Part shown: one piece after another, positions 31,914 through 45,100 of the stretch
Layout of the letters: every line of letters begins with the position of its first letter
How positions within the stretch are numbered: the first letter of the stretch is position 1
DNA from: Bolinopsis microptera
Lineage: Eukaryota > Ctenophora > Tentaculata > Lobata > Bolinopsidae
Direction of reading: 5' to 3'
Assembly (NCBI RefSeq): GCF_026151205.1
Contig: NC_087076.1
Span: 12,509,675-12,573,674 of the forward strand
Length of the DNA stretch: 64,000 nucleotides
Notes under the pieces: generated by a model
Databases searched by the model: none
Told to the model about the DNA's origin: nothing
Seen by the model: only the letters and a program-made list of their open reading frames with translations
Made by a program: the position numbers and the translations under genes

Positions 31914-32264
31914 GGGGGGGGGGGGGGGGGGGGGGGGTAATGACTACCAATGGAGACTTTTGGGGACTAAAAATCATGGGGACTAGAGGTCAACTCGTTG
32001 ACGTAATTCACCATTTGTCCCCAGAATTTTTGACAGTTATTTATGGTTTTCAAGTTAGTTTAATAACGATACGATCGAGATGTTTTGTCCAAGATAAGAG
32101 TAGGATAAATCTAAATGGGGACTAATGGGGACTAAAAATCATCTAAATGGGGACTAATGGAGACTTTTGGGGACTAAAAATCATGGGGACTCGGGGTAAA
32201 ATCGTTGACGTAATTCCCCAAGTCCCCAAAAGTAGTCATTACCCCCCCCCCCCCCCCCCCCCCC
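31914..32264. mobile_element. MITE with poly-G/poly-C termini
   Basis: G24 (31914-31937) followed by TAATGACTACC at the left. The right end is AGTAGTCATTA followed by C23 (32242-32264). Sub-terminal ACTTTTGGGGACT occurs in inverted orientation at both ends. Internal direct repeats include ATGGGGACTAA and CGTTGACGTAATTC. The left homopolymer stops 27 bp upstream of the coiled-coil gene's start codon. Confidence 0.75.
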
Positions 32265-33143
32265 GGAGAGAGCCACCTAGTTCGTGGATTTCTATACCAA
32301 TGTTTGTAAATAAAATGTAATGTTTGTGAGAATAATTTAATGTTTATTTTACAATATTGAAACTAATATTATCCTTGTGGCTCAGTTGGTGAATCCATCT
32401 GTCTACTGACTCTAGCTGGGCAAATTTAAGAGCTCAAAACTGAAGGGCAGCCGTCACTGACCAAACTATTGTGTGCCTTCTATCGTGTATTAGTGACATA
32501 AATTGACGTTGGAGCTGCGAAAATGACACGAGCGCAGCAAAATAAAACATTGAGTTTGAGTTGGTAGGTAAAATTTAGTAAAAATTCAAATGGCCCCAAA
32601 ACATTATTTATTCCGCATTCCCAAAATAAAATATTTTCTGAAAGTTAATTGTTCGTCGGTCAGAGATGATCTACCTGATGTTCATTTTAAATCATACTAC
32701 ATAAAACGAATATGGCTTCAGTTTATTAAATCACTAAAAATTCGAGCGGCCAAACTCCAACGTCACTAATATGTAACAGGATCTAAATAATTCTTATTAC
32801 TCCCATCTTGTAATAGTTAAATCTAAATGGAAGACGATCATTGATCTAAGGTTACATTATGTATCATAGCAATCTTAGTCATAAGTATAATTATGATAAT
32901 CATCTAAAGTAAGTAGAACCTATTTAAAAATCTGCTATGCCTTCAGTATCATATCCTGGAGCTTGGTTTCAGTGTCTGCCCACAATTGTAACGACAATAA
33001 TCTGTTTCATTTGTTAAATATGCACTAGTCCTAAGTCCAGGCTCGCTGAACTGCGAACCCGCAATTCTGAGAGTGAACGATGATCTTCATGTTAGATTAA
33101 TTTCCAATGCTGCTCCAATAGAATACAGTTGTTTGGTAGCTCC
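32265..33143. other. Spacer between the coiled-coil gene and the FANCI 3' end
   Basis: AT-rich. An AATAAA on the minus strand near 32722 could be the FANCI poly(A) signal, about 420 bp past the stop. A short minus-strand exon-like piece near 32937-32990 (acceptor GGGCAG, then a frame ending LQDMILKA and stop) was not assignable. Confidence 0.35.
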
Positions 33144-36100
33144 TCAATCATCGTTCTCCTTGTTCTTTCCTCTTTTTCGTTTCTTCTTGGGCTTCTCCGT
33201 GTCCTCCCCGTCTTCCTCCACCTAAATAGATGATAAGTAAATTAAAAACATTTTTCCCTTGATGGACGGTCGTCGGTGATGGAGTTAATTCAAAATTATT
33301 GAACGAATAATTGTAGTATATCTTCCGTCTAAACTGTAAATGAAAATCAACTTGTATTGTCACCAAGATGTAACTAGGTCGAACGGAAAAATTAGGCCTC
33401 ACGCAGGAATTAGTTCTCAAGTAGGCGCGGCTTTTAAGTGTATTTATATATCACGCGCCTGCGTGAGACCTAATTCCTGCGTGAGACCTAATTCTCCGTT
33501 CGACCTAGTTACATCTTGGTGACAGTAATAATAATGAAACCTTAGTAAATTTTTCTTCGAGAACTTTCATGTTTACTTTGAAATCTCGGGCAGGGCTCCT
33601 TTTGAAGTGTTCCATCAAATCTGTCTGAAAATCATCCAATGTAATTATAATGAATTAAAGAGGACTTTTTAAGAGATTAAAATTTAAAATTTACGATTGA
33701 ATGAAGCGAATAACTTAAAACCTACTTTAGTTTTCTTGCTGAGTATGATGAGGTTTCTTTCGCACTGCTCAACAGCGTATATAAGACCGGGGACACTGAC
33801 GGCTTGTTTACGTATGGTGGCTGCGTTCTGAGCTGTGCCTGAGGGAGATTCCAAATGTTGCGAATTTTGTGTCTACATGGACGAAAACTTACACGTCTCT
33901 TCCAAGTACGGGTGTTTCAGTTGGAAATAGAAATTATTATAAATTAAAATAAAACATCAACTATTATTCGTTCCATTAAGCCCCATATCGGTTTTGTATT
34001 TACCAATATTCTCCGCTAGAGGCTGTTCTAAGTAGATGAGGAAACTGTAGAGTTTTTGGTTAGTGGAAGTTCCAACTAACTTGGCCAGCTTCTCCAGTGA
34101 TTTTAGGATGCCGTGGTTGTGTGATGACTCGCGCTTTATCTGTCACAAAGAGAGGTGTTAGTTGCAAGTTTGTAGGACAAGCAAGATAAAGAACGTAATT
34201 AAAATATTACAATAAAATGTAGCATTATTTGAAATGTTTGAACCGCAGAATTGTAGCTATCTTGTAAAAACAACACTCAAATGGTACCCACCTGTAGCGT
34301 AAAGGTGTTGTAGAACTTCTTGGTGGTCCGGGAGAGAAGGTCTGTTGTAGAGGAACTGTGAGGACTCTTACACGTCAGACAAACACTCAACACCTGGGAG
34401 GGGTAACCACATAAAGGGGGGGGGGGGGGGGGGGGGGGGGGCTGCAGACAAACACTCAACACCTGGGAGGGGTAACCACATTGGGGGGGGGAAGGGGGGG
34501 CTGCAGACAAACACTCAACACCTGGGAGGGGTAACCACATTAGGGGGGGGGGGGGGTGGGGTTGCAGACAAACACTCAACACCTGGGAGGGGTAACCACA
34601 TTAGGGGGGGGGGGGCTGCAGACAAACACTCAACACCTGGGAAGGGTAACCACATTGGAGGGGGGGGGGGGGGGCTGCAGAAAAACACTCAACACCTGGG
34701 AGGGGTAACCACATTAGGGGGGGGGGGGGCTGCAGACAAACACTCAACACCTGGGAGGGGTAACCACATTAGGAGCGGGCTGCAGACAAACACTCAACAC
34801 CTGGGAGGGGTTACCACATCAGGGGGGGTGTTCAGCAGCTGGTAACACTGGAAAGGAAGAGAAAGAGACACACTTACCGTAGCTACTTGCATGAGATACT
34901 GGCACAGTAGATCCGACTGATCGTCGCCGGATTTTCCTTGCTGTATACCCCACTCAATATCTGATAATACCTGAGAGAGATTGTTTGTAAATTTTTGCAT
35001 GATTTTGATTTCTGTCCAAATGCCAGGTTTAATTTTAATTTGCTAACATATTATAACACACATAACCCCGGCATGCGCAGGGATTATATTTCAATTTTTC
35101 CCGCGACGCGCGGGAAACATTTATAATAATTTCGAGTGCGAAGCACGAGGGATTATTATGAAAATAACCCCGACGTGCTTTAGCACGAGGGGTTATTTTA
35201 ATATAACTTAAGCGTGCCGGTGTTATGTGTTATAAACCCCTCCGGGTTAGTGCTAGGACCAACAAATTTGACATTTTACTCTTAATTCTAGCTATATGAG
35301 ATCATAATGGAAAATATGAAATGGAATTGGGGACTTCCAAATAAATACAACTAAGGTACTATGACTTTTGAAATTGGCGTTATATCTAAACATTATTCCT
35401 CAGTCAGAACGTTGAATGAATATGAATATCGATAAGGGGCGTCGAGTTAAGCCTGGCAAGCGATAAAAGCTAATAATGATATCGTGTCATGAAGTTCATC
35501 AAAGTAGACGACTATAATACATGGCTTACATCAAACTCGACAAAATTAACCGAACCGGACAAAATCAAATGTAACCGTCGAGACAAGTTTTGGAACTGGT
35601 CCAATTAATGTAAGAGTTTAAGTAATGTAGTGTGCTGGAGTTTTGCCAGCGCCTGCAATTAGACCGATACGTAGATCGAGTGTATTTATAGTTCTTACGT
35701 TAAGCCATAGGTCACGTGACATTTTTTACCAATGCGCGTCGTAGTAGTTAGTCACGTGATACACGTCATCAAAACACGTGACAGTACGCGGTTGAAATTC
35801 TCATGGAATATCAAAACGAAACAAATCTTGTTGAGCCAAATTAGCGGGGCGGGATTATAAAAGCTGTGCCGGGGTTATTTATTCAGCGGGAAAAAACTAA
35901 CAGCGGGAGCCGGGATTATCAGAATCTATTTAGCGGGAGCCGGGATTATCAGAATCTTATTCTATCCCGGAGGGGTTTATAAGTATTGAATATTGATGTG
36001 CGGGAGACGAACATACGAACTATACATTCGTATTTGCAGAGTAGAGGAATGGTTGTAAAGAATAAAGGGAGCAACTAGAGCTTACAGAATCCACTGATGT

Positions 36101-39100
36101 TAGGAGTACAGAGAGTAGTTTTCCAGCTGAGTTCTCCGAAACCAACTTGTACTTCACCTGAACAAACTAACTATTACACAAACAAACAAACAAACAAACA
36201 AACAAACAAACAAACAAACAAACAAACAAACAAACAAACAAACAAACAAACAAACAAACAAACTGTTACACAGGAGACTAGGGGTCCGGACGTAGAGTCT
36301 TACGTCGTAGAGTTCCGGACACAGGAGACTATATACTTCAATTCAGTAACCCGAAAACGGTTAAGGATACATGAAAAAACAGAATGTAAAACTAGTGTTA
36401 CCTCGTCAATCATGCTATCCTCATCCTCTGTCTCAATATCCCCCATCTCAGCTAGAATGTCACGTGCTAGTGCTAGCTGTATATCCAACTGATAAACATA
36501 ACTCTGGTTTAATTTGTAAACATCAAATTATCTAAATCAGAAATGATTGATCGACCGAAACAAAAACTATAACGTAACATCACTTTAAGTTAAACATCAT
36601 ATATTTGTCCCTCTATAAAGTAATGTCCAATAAACTGACTGATGTGCGACTTTCAAGAAGAAGTAAAGAAGATTAACGAACAATGGAATGTTTTCATCCT
36701 AAAGCCTAGCTCGTAACAATAGGTACCTTATCAGAAGATCGTCTCAGGGATGATAGGAGGATGGACACAACGTCTTTAGAAAAACCAGAAGTAAGAGAGG
36801 GGTTATCAAGCAACTTGAGGAGTATGTCCTCTAGAGAACTCTGTGATTCACACATACTGTACAACACATCTGAGATGGGTGATCATTAACTACAATTTCA
36901 AGACATATTAAAGTAAAATGAAAAAATCATATTGTTAAAACTCTGTCCCATATTCAAATATAAAATTTCTAGAACCGCCATTTCCCCGATTTTTGTCCAG
37001 TGACCAATTAGCTGGTTGATTATGGGTCACATGAGACCAAATTGAGGTACTGGAAGTCAAAATCTCGGACAAGAAACTGCAAAATGGAAAAATCTTGTCA
37101 TCCCAAATGCTGTCCCATTTTCAGATTTTGAAGACGAATCTTCCAGGACCGAAATTTTCCAGTTTTCACTGAATATGTTTCCAATGACCGATTGTCAGTC
37201 ATGTATGAATGGTATTAAACACAATTGAGGTGCTGATAGTTTGATTCCGGCCGGAAGAAGCTTCCCAGAGAAAGAACTACAAAACCAAAATCAAATTTTC
37301 AAAACTCTGTCCCATTTTCAAATATGAAATTTCTGGAACCCAAATTTCTCCGATTTTTGTCCAGTGACCAGTTAGCTGGTTGACTATGGGTCACATGAGA
37401 CCAAATTGGGGTACTGGAAGTAAAAATCTCGGACAAGAAACTGCAAAATGGAAAAATTTGGTCATCCCAAATGATGTCCCATTTTCAGATTTTGAAGACG
37501 AAACTTCCAAGACCGAAATTTCCCAGTTTTTACTGAATATGTTTCCAATGACCGATTTGTCAGTCATCTATGAATGGTATTAAACACAATTGAGGTGCTG
37601 ATAGTTTGATTCCGGCCGGAGGAAGCTTCCCAGAGAAAGAACTACAAAACCAAAAATCAAATTTTCAAAACTCTGTCCCATTTTCAAATATGAAATTTCT
37701 AGAACCCAAATTTCTCCGATTTTTGTCCAGTGACCAGTTAGCTGGTTGACTATGGGTCACATGAGACCAAATTGAGGTACTGGAAGTCAAAATCTCGGAC
37801 AAGAAACTGCAAAATGGAAAAATTTTGTCATCCCAAATGCTGTCCCATTTTCAGATTTTGAAGACGAAACTTCCAGGACCGAAATTTCCCAGTTTTCACT
37901 GAATATGTTTCCAATGACCGATTTGTCAGTCATCTATGAATGGTATTAAACACAATTGAGGTGCTGATAGTTTGATTCCGGCCGGAGGAAGCTTCCCAGA
38001 GAAAGAACTACAAAACCAAAAATCAAATTTTCAAAACTCTGTCCCATTTTCAAATATGAAATAACTAGAACCCTAATTTCTCCGATTTTTGTCCAGTGAC
38101 CAGTTAGCTGGTTGACTATGGGTCACATGAGACCAAATTGGGGTACTGGAAGTCAAAATCTCGGACAAGAAACTGCAAAATGGAAAAATTTTGTCATCCC
38201 AAATGCTGTCCCATTTTCAGATTTTGAAGACGAAACTTCCAGGACCGAAATTTCCCAGTTTTCACTGAATATGTTTCCAATGACCGATTTGTCAGTCATC
38301 TATGAATGGTATTAAACACAATTGAGGTGCTGATAGTTTGATTCCGGCTGGAGGAAGCTCCCCAGAGAAAGAACTACAAAACCAAAATCAAATTTTCAAA
38401 ACTCTGTCCCATTTTCAAATATGAAATTTCTAGAACCCAAATTTCTTCGATTTTTGTCCAGTGACCAGTTAGCTGGTTGACTATGGGTCACATGAGACCA
38501 AATTGAGGTACTGAAAGTCAAAATCTCGGACAAGAAACTGCAAAATGGAAAAATTTTGTCATCCCAAATGCTGTCCCATTTTCAGATTTTGAAGACGAAA
38601 CTTCCAGGACCGAAATTTCCCAGTTTTCACTGAATATGTTTCCAATGACCGCTTTGTCAGTCATCTATGAATGGTATTAAACACAATTGAGGTGCTGATA
38701 GTTTGATTCCGGCCGGAGGAAGCTTCCCAGAGAAAGAACTACAAAACCAAAAATCAAATTTTCAAAACTCTGTCCCATTTTCAAATATGAAATTTCTAGA
38801 ACCGCCATTTCCCCGATTTTTGTCCAGTGACCAATTAGCTGGTTGACTATGGGTCACATGAGACCAAATTGAGGTACTGGAAGTCAAAATCTCGGACAAG
38901 AAACTGCAAAATGGAAAAATCTTGTCATCCCAAATGCTGTCCCATTTTCAGATTTTGAAGACGAATCTTCCAGGACCGAAATTTCCCAGTTTTCAATGAA
39001 TATGTTTCCAATGACCGATTGTCAGTCATGTATGAATGGTATTAAACACAACTGAGGTGCTGATAGTTTGATTCCGGCCGGAGGAAGCTTCCCAGAGAAA

Positions 39101-42100
39101 GAACTACAAAACCAAAAATCAAATTTTCAAAACTCTGTCCCATTTTCAAATATGAAATTTCTAGAACCCAAATTTCTCCGATTTTTGTCCAGTGACCAGT
39201 TAGCTGGTTGACTATGGGTCACATGAGACCAAATTGAGGTACTGAAAGTCAAAATCTCGGACAAGAAACTGCAAAATGGAAAAATTTTGTCATCCCAAAT
39301 GCTGTCCCATTTTCAGATTTTGAAGACGAAACTTCCAGGACCGAAATTTCCCAGTTTTTACTGAATATGTTTCCAATGACCGATTTGTCAGTCATCTATG
39401 AATGGTATTAAACACAATTGAGGTACTTATAGTTTGATTCCGGCCGGAGGAAGCTTCCCAGAGAAAGAACTACAAAACCAAAAATCAAATTTTCAAAACT
39501 CTGTCCCATTTTCAAATATGAAATTTCTAGAACCCAAATTTCTCCGATTTTTGTCCAGTGACCAGTTAGCTGGTTGACTATGGGTCACATGAGACCAAAT
39601 TGAGGTACTGAAAGTCAAAATCTCGGACAAGAAACTGCAAAATGGAAAAATTTTGTCATCCCAAATGCTGTCCCATTTTCAGATTTTGAAGACGAAACTT
39701 CCAGGACCGAAATTTCCCAGTTTTTACTGAATATGTTTCCAATGACCGATTTGTCAGTCATCTATGAATGGTATTAAACACAATTGAGGTGCTGATAGTT
39801 TGATTCCGGCCGGAGGAAGCTTCCCAGAGAAAGAACTACAAAACCAAAAATCAAATTTTCAAAACTCTGTCCCATTTTCAAATATGAAATTTCTAGAACC
39901 CAAATTTCTTCGATTTTTGTCCAGTGACCAGTTAGCTGGTTGACTATGGGTCACATGAGACCAAATTGGGGTACTGGAAGTCAAAATCTCGGACAAGAAA
40001 CTGCAAAATGGAAAAATTTTGTCATCCCAAATGCTGTCCCATTTTCAGATTTTGAAGACGAATCTTCCAGGACCGAAATTTCCCAGTTTTCAATGAATAT
40101 GTTTCCAATGACCGATTGTCAGTCATGTATGAATGGTATTAAACACAACTGAGGTGCTGATAGTTTGATTCCGGCCGGAGGAAGCTTCCCAGAGAAAGAA
40201 CTACAAAACCAAAAATCAAATTTTCAAAACTCTGTCCCATTTTCAAATATGAAATTTCTAGAACCCAAATTTCTCCGATTTTTGTCCAGTGACCAGTTAG
40301 CTGGTTGACTATGGGTCACATGAGACCAAATTGAGGTACTGAAAGTCAAAATCTCGGACAAGAAACTGCAAAATGGAAAAATTTTGTCATCCCAAATGCT
40401 GTCCCATTTTCAGATTTTGAAGACGAAACTTCCAGGACCGAAATTTCCCAGTTTTTACTGAATATGTTTCCAATGACCGATTTGTCAGTCATCTATGAAT
40501 GGTATTAAACACAATTGAGGTACTTATAGTTTGATTCCGGCCGGAGGAAGCTTCCCAGAGAAAGAACTACAAAACCAAAAATCAAATTTTCAAAACTCTG
40601 TCCCATTTTCAAATATGAAATTTCTAGAACCCAAATTTCTCCGATTTTTGTCCAGTGACCAGTTAGCTGGTTGACTATGGGTCACATGAGACCAAATTGA
40701 GGTACTGGAAGTCAAAATCTCGGACAAGAAACTGCAAAATGGAAAAATTTTGTCATCCCAAATGCTGTCCCATTTTCAGATTTTGAAGACGAAACTTCCA
40801 GGACCGAAATTTCCCAGTTTTCACTGAATATGTTTCCAATGACCGATTTGTCAGTCATCTATGAATGGTATTAAACACAATTGAGGTGCTGATAGTTTGA
40901 TTCCGGCCGGAGGAAGCTTCCCAGAGAAAGAACTACAAAACCAAAAATCAAATTTTCAAAACTCTGTCCCATTTTCAAATATGAAATTACTAGAACCCAA
41001 ATTTCTCCGATTTTTGTCCAGTGACCAGTTAGCTGGTTGACTATGGGTCACATGAGACCAAATTGGGGTACTGGAAGTCAAAATCTCGGACAAGAAACTG
41101 CAAAATGGAAAAATTTTGTCATCCCAAATGCTGTCCCATTTTCAGATTTTGAAGACGAAACTTCCAGGACCGAAATTTCCCAGTTTTCACTGAATATGTT
41201 TCCAATGACCGATTTGTCAGTCATCTATGAATGGTATTAAACACAATTGAGGTGCTGATAGTTTGATTCCGGCCGGAGGAAGCTCCCCAGAGAAAGAACT
41301 ACAAAACCAAAATCAAATTTTCAAAACTCTGTCCCATTTTCAAATATGAAATTTCTAGAACCCAAATTTCTTCGATTTTTGTCCAGTGACCAGTTAGCTG
41401 GTTGACTATGGGTCACATGAGACCAAATTGAGGTACTGAAGTCAAAATCTCGGACAAGAAACTGCAAAATGGAAAAATTTTGTCATCCCAAATGCTGTCC
41501 CATTTTCAGATTTTGAAGACGAAACTTCCAGGACCGAAATTTCCCAGTTTTCACTGAATATGTTTCCAATGACCGCTTTGTCAGTCATCTATGAATGGTA
41601 TTAAACACAATTGAGGTGCTGATAGTTTGATTCCGGCCGGAGGAAGCTTCCCAGAGAAAGAACTACAAAACCAAAAATCAAATTTTCAAAACTCTGTCCC
41701 ATTTTCAAATATGAAATTTCTAGAACCGCCATTTCCCCGATTTTTGTCCAGTGACCAATTAGCTGGTTGACTATGGGTCACATGAGACCAAATTGAGGTA
41801 CTGGAAGTCAAAATCTCGGACAAGAAACTGCAAAATGGAAAAATCTTGTCATCCCAAATGCTGTCCCATTTTCAGATTTTGAAGACGAATCTTCCAGGAC
41901 CGAAATTTCCCAGTTTTCAATGAATATGTTTCCAATGACCGATTGTCAGTCATGTATGAATGGTATTAAACACAACTGAGGTGCTGATAGTTTGATTCCG
42001 GCCGGAGGAAGCTTCCCAGAGAAAGAACTACAAAACCAAAAATCAAATTTTCAAAACTCTGTCCCATTTTCAAATATGAAATTTCTAGAACCCAAATTTC

Positions 42101-45100
42101 TCCGATTTTTGTCCAGTGACCAGTTAGCTGGTTGACTATGGGTCACATGAGACCAAATTGAGGTACTGAAAGTCAAAATCTCGGACAAGAAACTGCAAAA
42201 TGGAAAAATTTTGTCATCCCAAATGCTGTCCCATTTTCAGATTTTGAAGACGAAACTTCCAGGACCGAAATTTCCCAGTTTTTACTGAATATGTTTCCAA
42301 TGACCGATTTGTCAGTCATCTATGAATGGTATTAAACACAATTGAGGTACTTATAGTTTGATTCCGGCCGGAGGAAGCTTCCCAGAGAAAGAACTACAAA
42401 ACCAAAAATCAAATTTTCAAAACTCTGTCCCATTTTCAAATATGAAATTTCTAGAACCCAAATTTCTCCGATTTTTGTCCAGTGACCAGTTAGCTGGTTG
42501 ACTATGGGTCACATGAGACCAAATTGAGGTACTGAAAGTCAAAATCTCGGACAAGAAACTGCAAAATGGAAAAATTTTGTCATCCCAAATGCTGTCCCAT
42601 TTTCAGATTTTGAAGACGAAACTTCCAGGACCGAAATTTCCCAGTTTTTACTGAATATGTTTCCAATGACCGATTTGTCAGTCATCTATGAATGGTATTA
42701 AACACAATTGAGGTGCTGATAGTTTGATTCCGGCCGGAGGAAGCTTCCCAGAGAAAGAACTACAAAACCAAAAATCAAATTTTCAAAACTCTGTCCCATT
42801 TTCAAATATGAAATTTCTAGAACCCAAATTTCTTCGATTTTTGTCCAGTGACCAGTTAGCTGGTTGACTATGGGTCACATGAGACCAAATTGGGGTACTG
42901 GAAGTCAAAATCTCGGACAAGAAACTGCAAAATGGAAAAATTTTGTCATCCCAAATGCTGTCCCATTTTCAGATTTTGAAGACGAATCTTCCAGGACCGA
43001 AATTTCCCAGTTTTCAATGAATATGTTTCCAATGACCGATTGTCAGTCATGTATGAATGGTATTAAACACAACTGAGGTGCTGATAGTTTGATTCCGGCC
43101 GGAGGAAGCTTCCCAGAGAAAGAACTACAAAACCAAAAATCAAATTTTCAAAACTCTGTCCCATTTTCAAATATGAAATTTCTAGAACCCAAATTTCTCC
43201 GATTTTTGTCCAGTGACCAGTTAGCTGGTTGACTATGGGTCACATGAGACCAAATTGAGGTACTGAAAGTCAAAATCTCGGACAAGAAACTGCAAAATGG
43301 AAAAATTTTGTCATCCCAAATGCTGTCCCATTTTCAGATTTTGAAGACGAAACTTCCAGGACCGAAATTTCCCAGTTTTTACTGAATATGTTTCCAATGA
43401 CCGATTTGTCAGTCATCTATGAATGGTATTAAACACAATTGAGGTACTTATAGTTTGATTCCGGCCGGAGGAAGCTTCCCAGAGAAAGAACTACAAAACC
43501 AAAAATCAAATTTTCAAAACTCTGTCCCATTTTCAAATATGAAATTTCTAGAACCCAAATTTCTCCGATTTTTGTCCAGTGACCAGTTAGCTGGTTGACT
43601 ATGGGTCACATGAGACCAAATTGAGGTACTGAAAGTCAAAATCTCGGACAAGAAACTGCAAAATGGAAAAATTTTGTCATCCCAAATGCTGTCCCATTTT
43701 CAGATTTTGAAGACGAAACTTCCAGGACCGAAATTTCCCAGTTTTTACTGAATATGTTTCCAATGACCGATTTGTCAGTCATCTATGAATGGTATTAAAC
43801 ACAATTGAGGTGCTGATAGTTTGATTCCGGCCGGAGGAAGCTTCCCAGAGAAAGAACTACAAAACCAAAAATCAAATTTTCAAAACTCTGTCCCATTTTC
43901 AAATATGAAATTTCTAGAACCCAAATTTCTTCGATTTTTGTCCAGTGACCAGTTAGCTGGTTGACTATGGGTCACATGAGACCAAATTGGGGTACTGGAA
44001 GTCAAAATCTCGGACAAGAAACTGCAAAATGGAAAAATTTTGTCATCCCAAATGCTGTCCCATTTTCAGATTTTGAAGACGAAACTTCCAGGACCGAAAT
44101 TTCCCAGTTTTCACTGAATATGTTTCCAATGACCGATTTGTCAGTCATCTATGAATGGTATCGAAATTTCCCAGTTTTCACTGAATATGTTTCCAATGAC
44201 CGATTTGTCAGTCATCTATGAATGGTATTAAACACAATTGAGGTACTTATAGTTTGATTCCGGCCGGAGGAAGCTTCCCAGAGAAAGAACTACAAAACCA
44301 AAAATCAAATTTTCAAAACTCTGTCCCATTTTCAAATATGAAATTACTAGAACCCAAATTTCTCCGATTTTTGTCCAGTGACCAGTTAGCTGGTTGACTA
44401 TGGGTCACATGAGACCAAATTGAGGTACTGGAAGTCAAATATGAAATTTCTAAAACCGAAATTTCCCAGATTTTTGTCCAGATCAAACTGCAAAACGGTG
44501 AACAAGCAAATTGTACTAGCGGTAAAACAAATGACATGGAATTTGTCATGATATTCTATTAAGTTGAATCAATTAAAACAAAGTGCGTAGGTACCTATAA
44601 AAATTAAGGCTTACCCATGGCAGAAAGTAGATGCTGTGCTTCAGTAAAGTCCTCAGCAATAACAGCTTTATTGAAGAGAGGTGTGATCTTGTCTCTAAGT
44701 CCTGTTATCTCTGATGATCCTGTAGATGTCTCACAATACTCCTCTAACTTATCCCTGGATTATTATTGATAATAGTTTACAACGGAGAGGTAACATGTCA
44801 TTAAGGTATGTCCAGAACCTTTTCAATTGTTGTTGACCAAAACACACAATTTTTAAACGTTTTGTACTTTACATAACCATAACAAATAAATTGACAGACA
44901 GAAATTTTAACCTGTCAAATATAAGTTCTTACAAATATGTCGCCATTATACTGTAAAATACAGAAGCAGCCAAACAACTAACATGTGAGAAGAGTTGACA
45001 ACTCTGATAGACTTGTCCAGTAAAGAGGCAGCCTGCTCCCTGAACAGAGACTTGTCTCTTGATAGATGGCACAACAGAGACTTTGTTATTGAACCTAGAG

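Noticed and set aside
32937-32990. Terminal exon ending LQDMILKA
   Set aside because: FANCI already ends at 33144, and no upstream exon of another minus-strand gene fits its phase.
37380-44221. Repeated small frames beginning MTMGHMRPNW
   Set aside because: They recur exactly with the 366-bp satellite monomer, lack splice or start context and interrupt in other monomers; they are by-products of the array.
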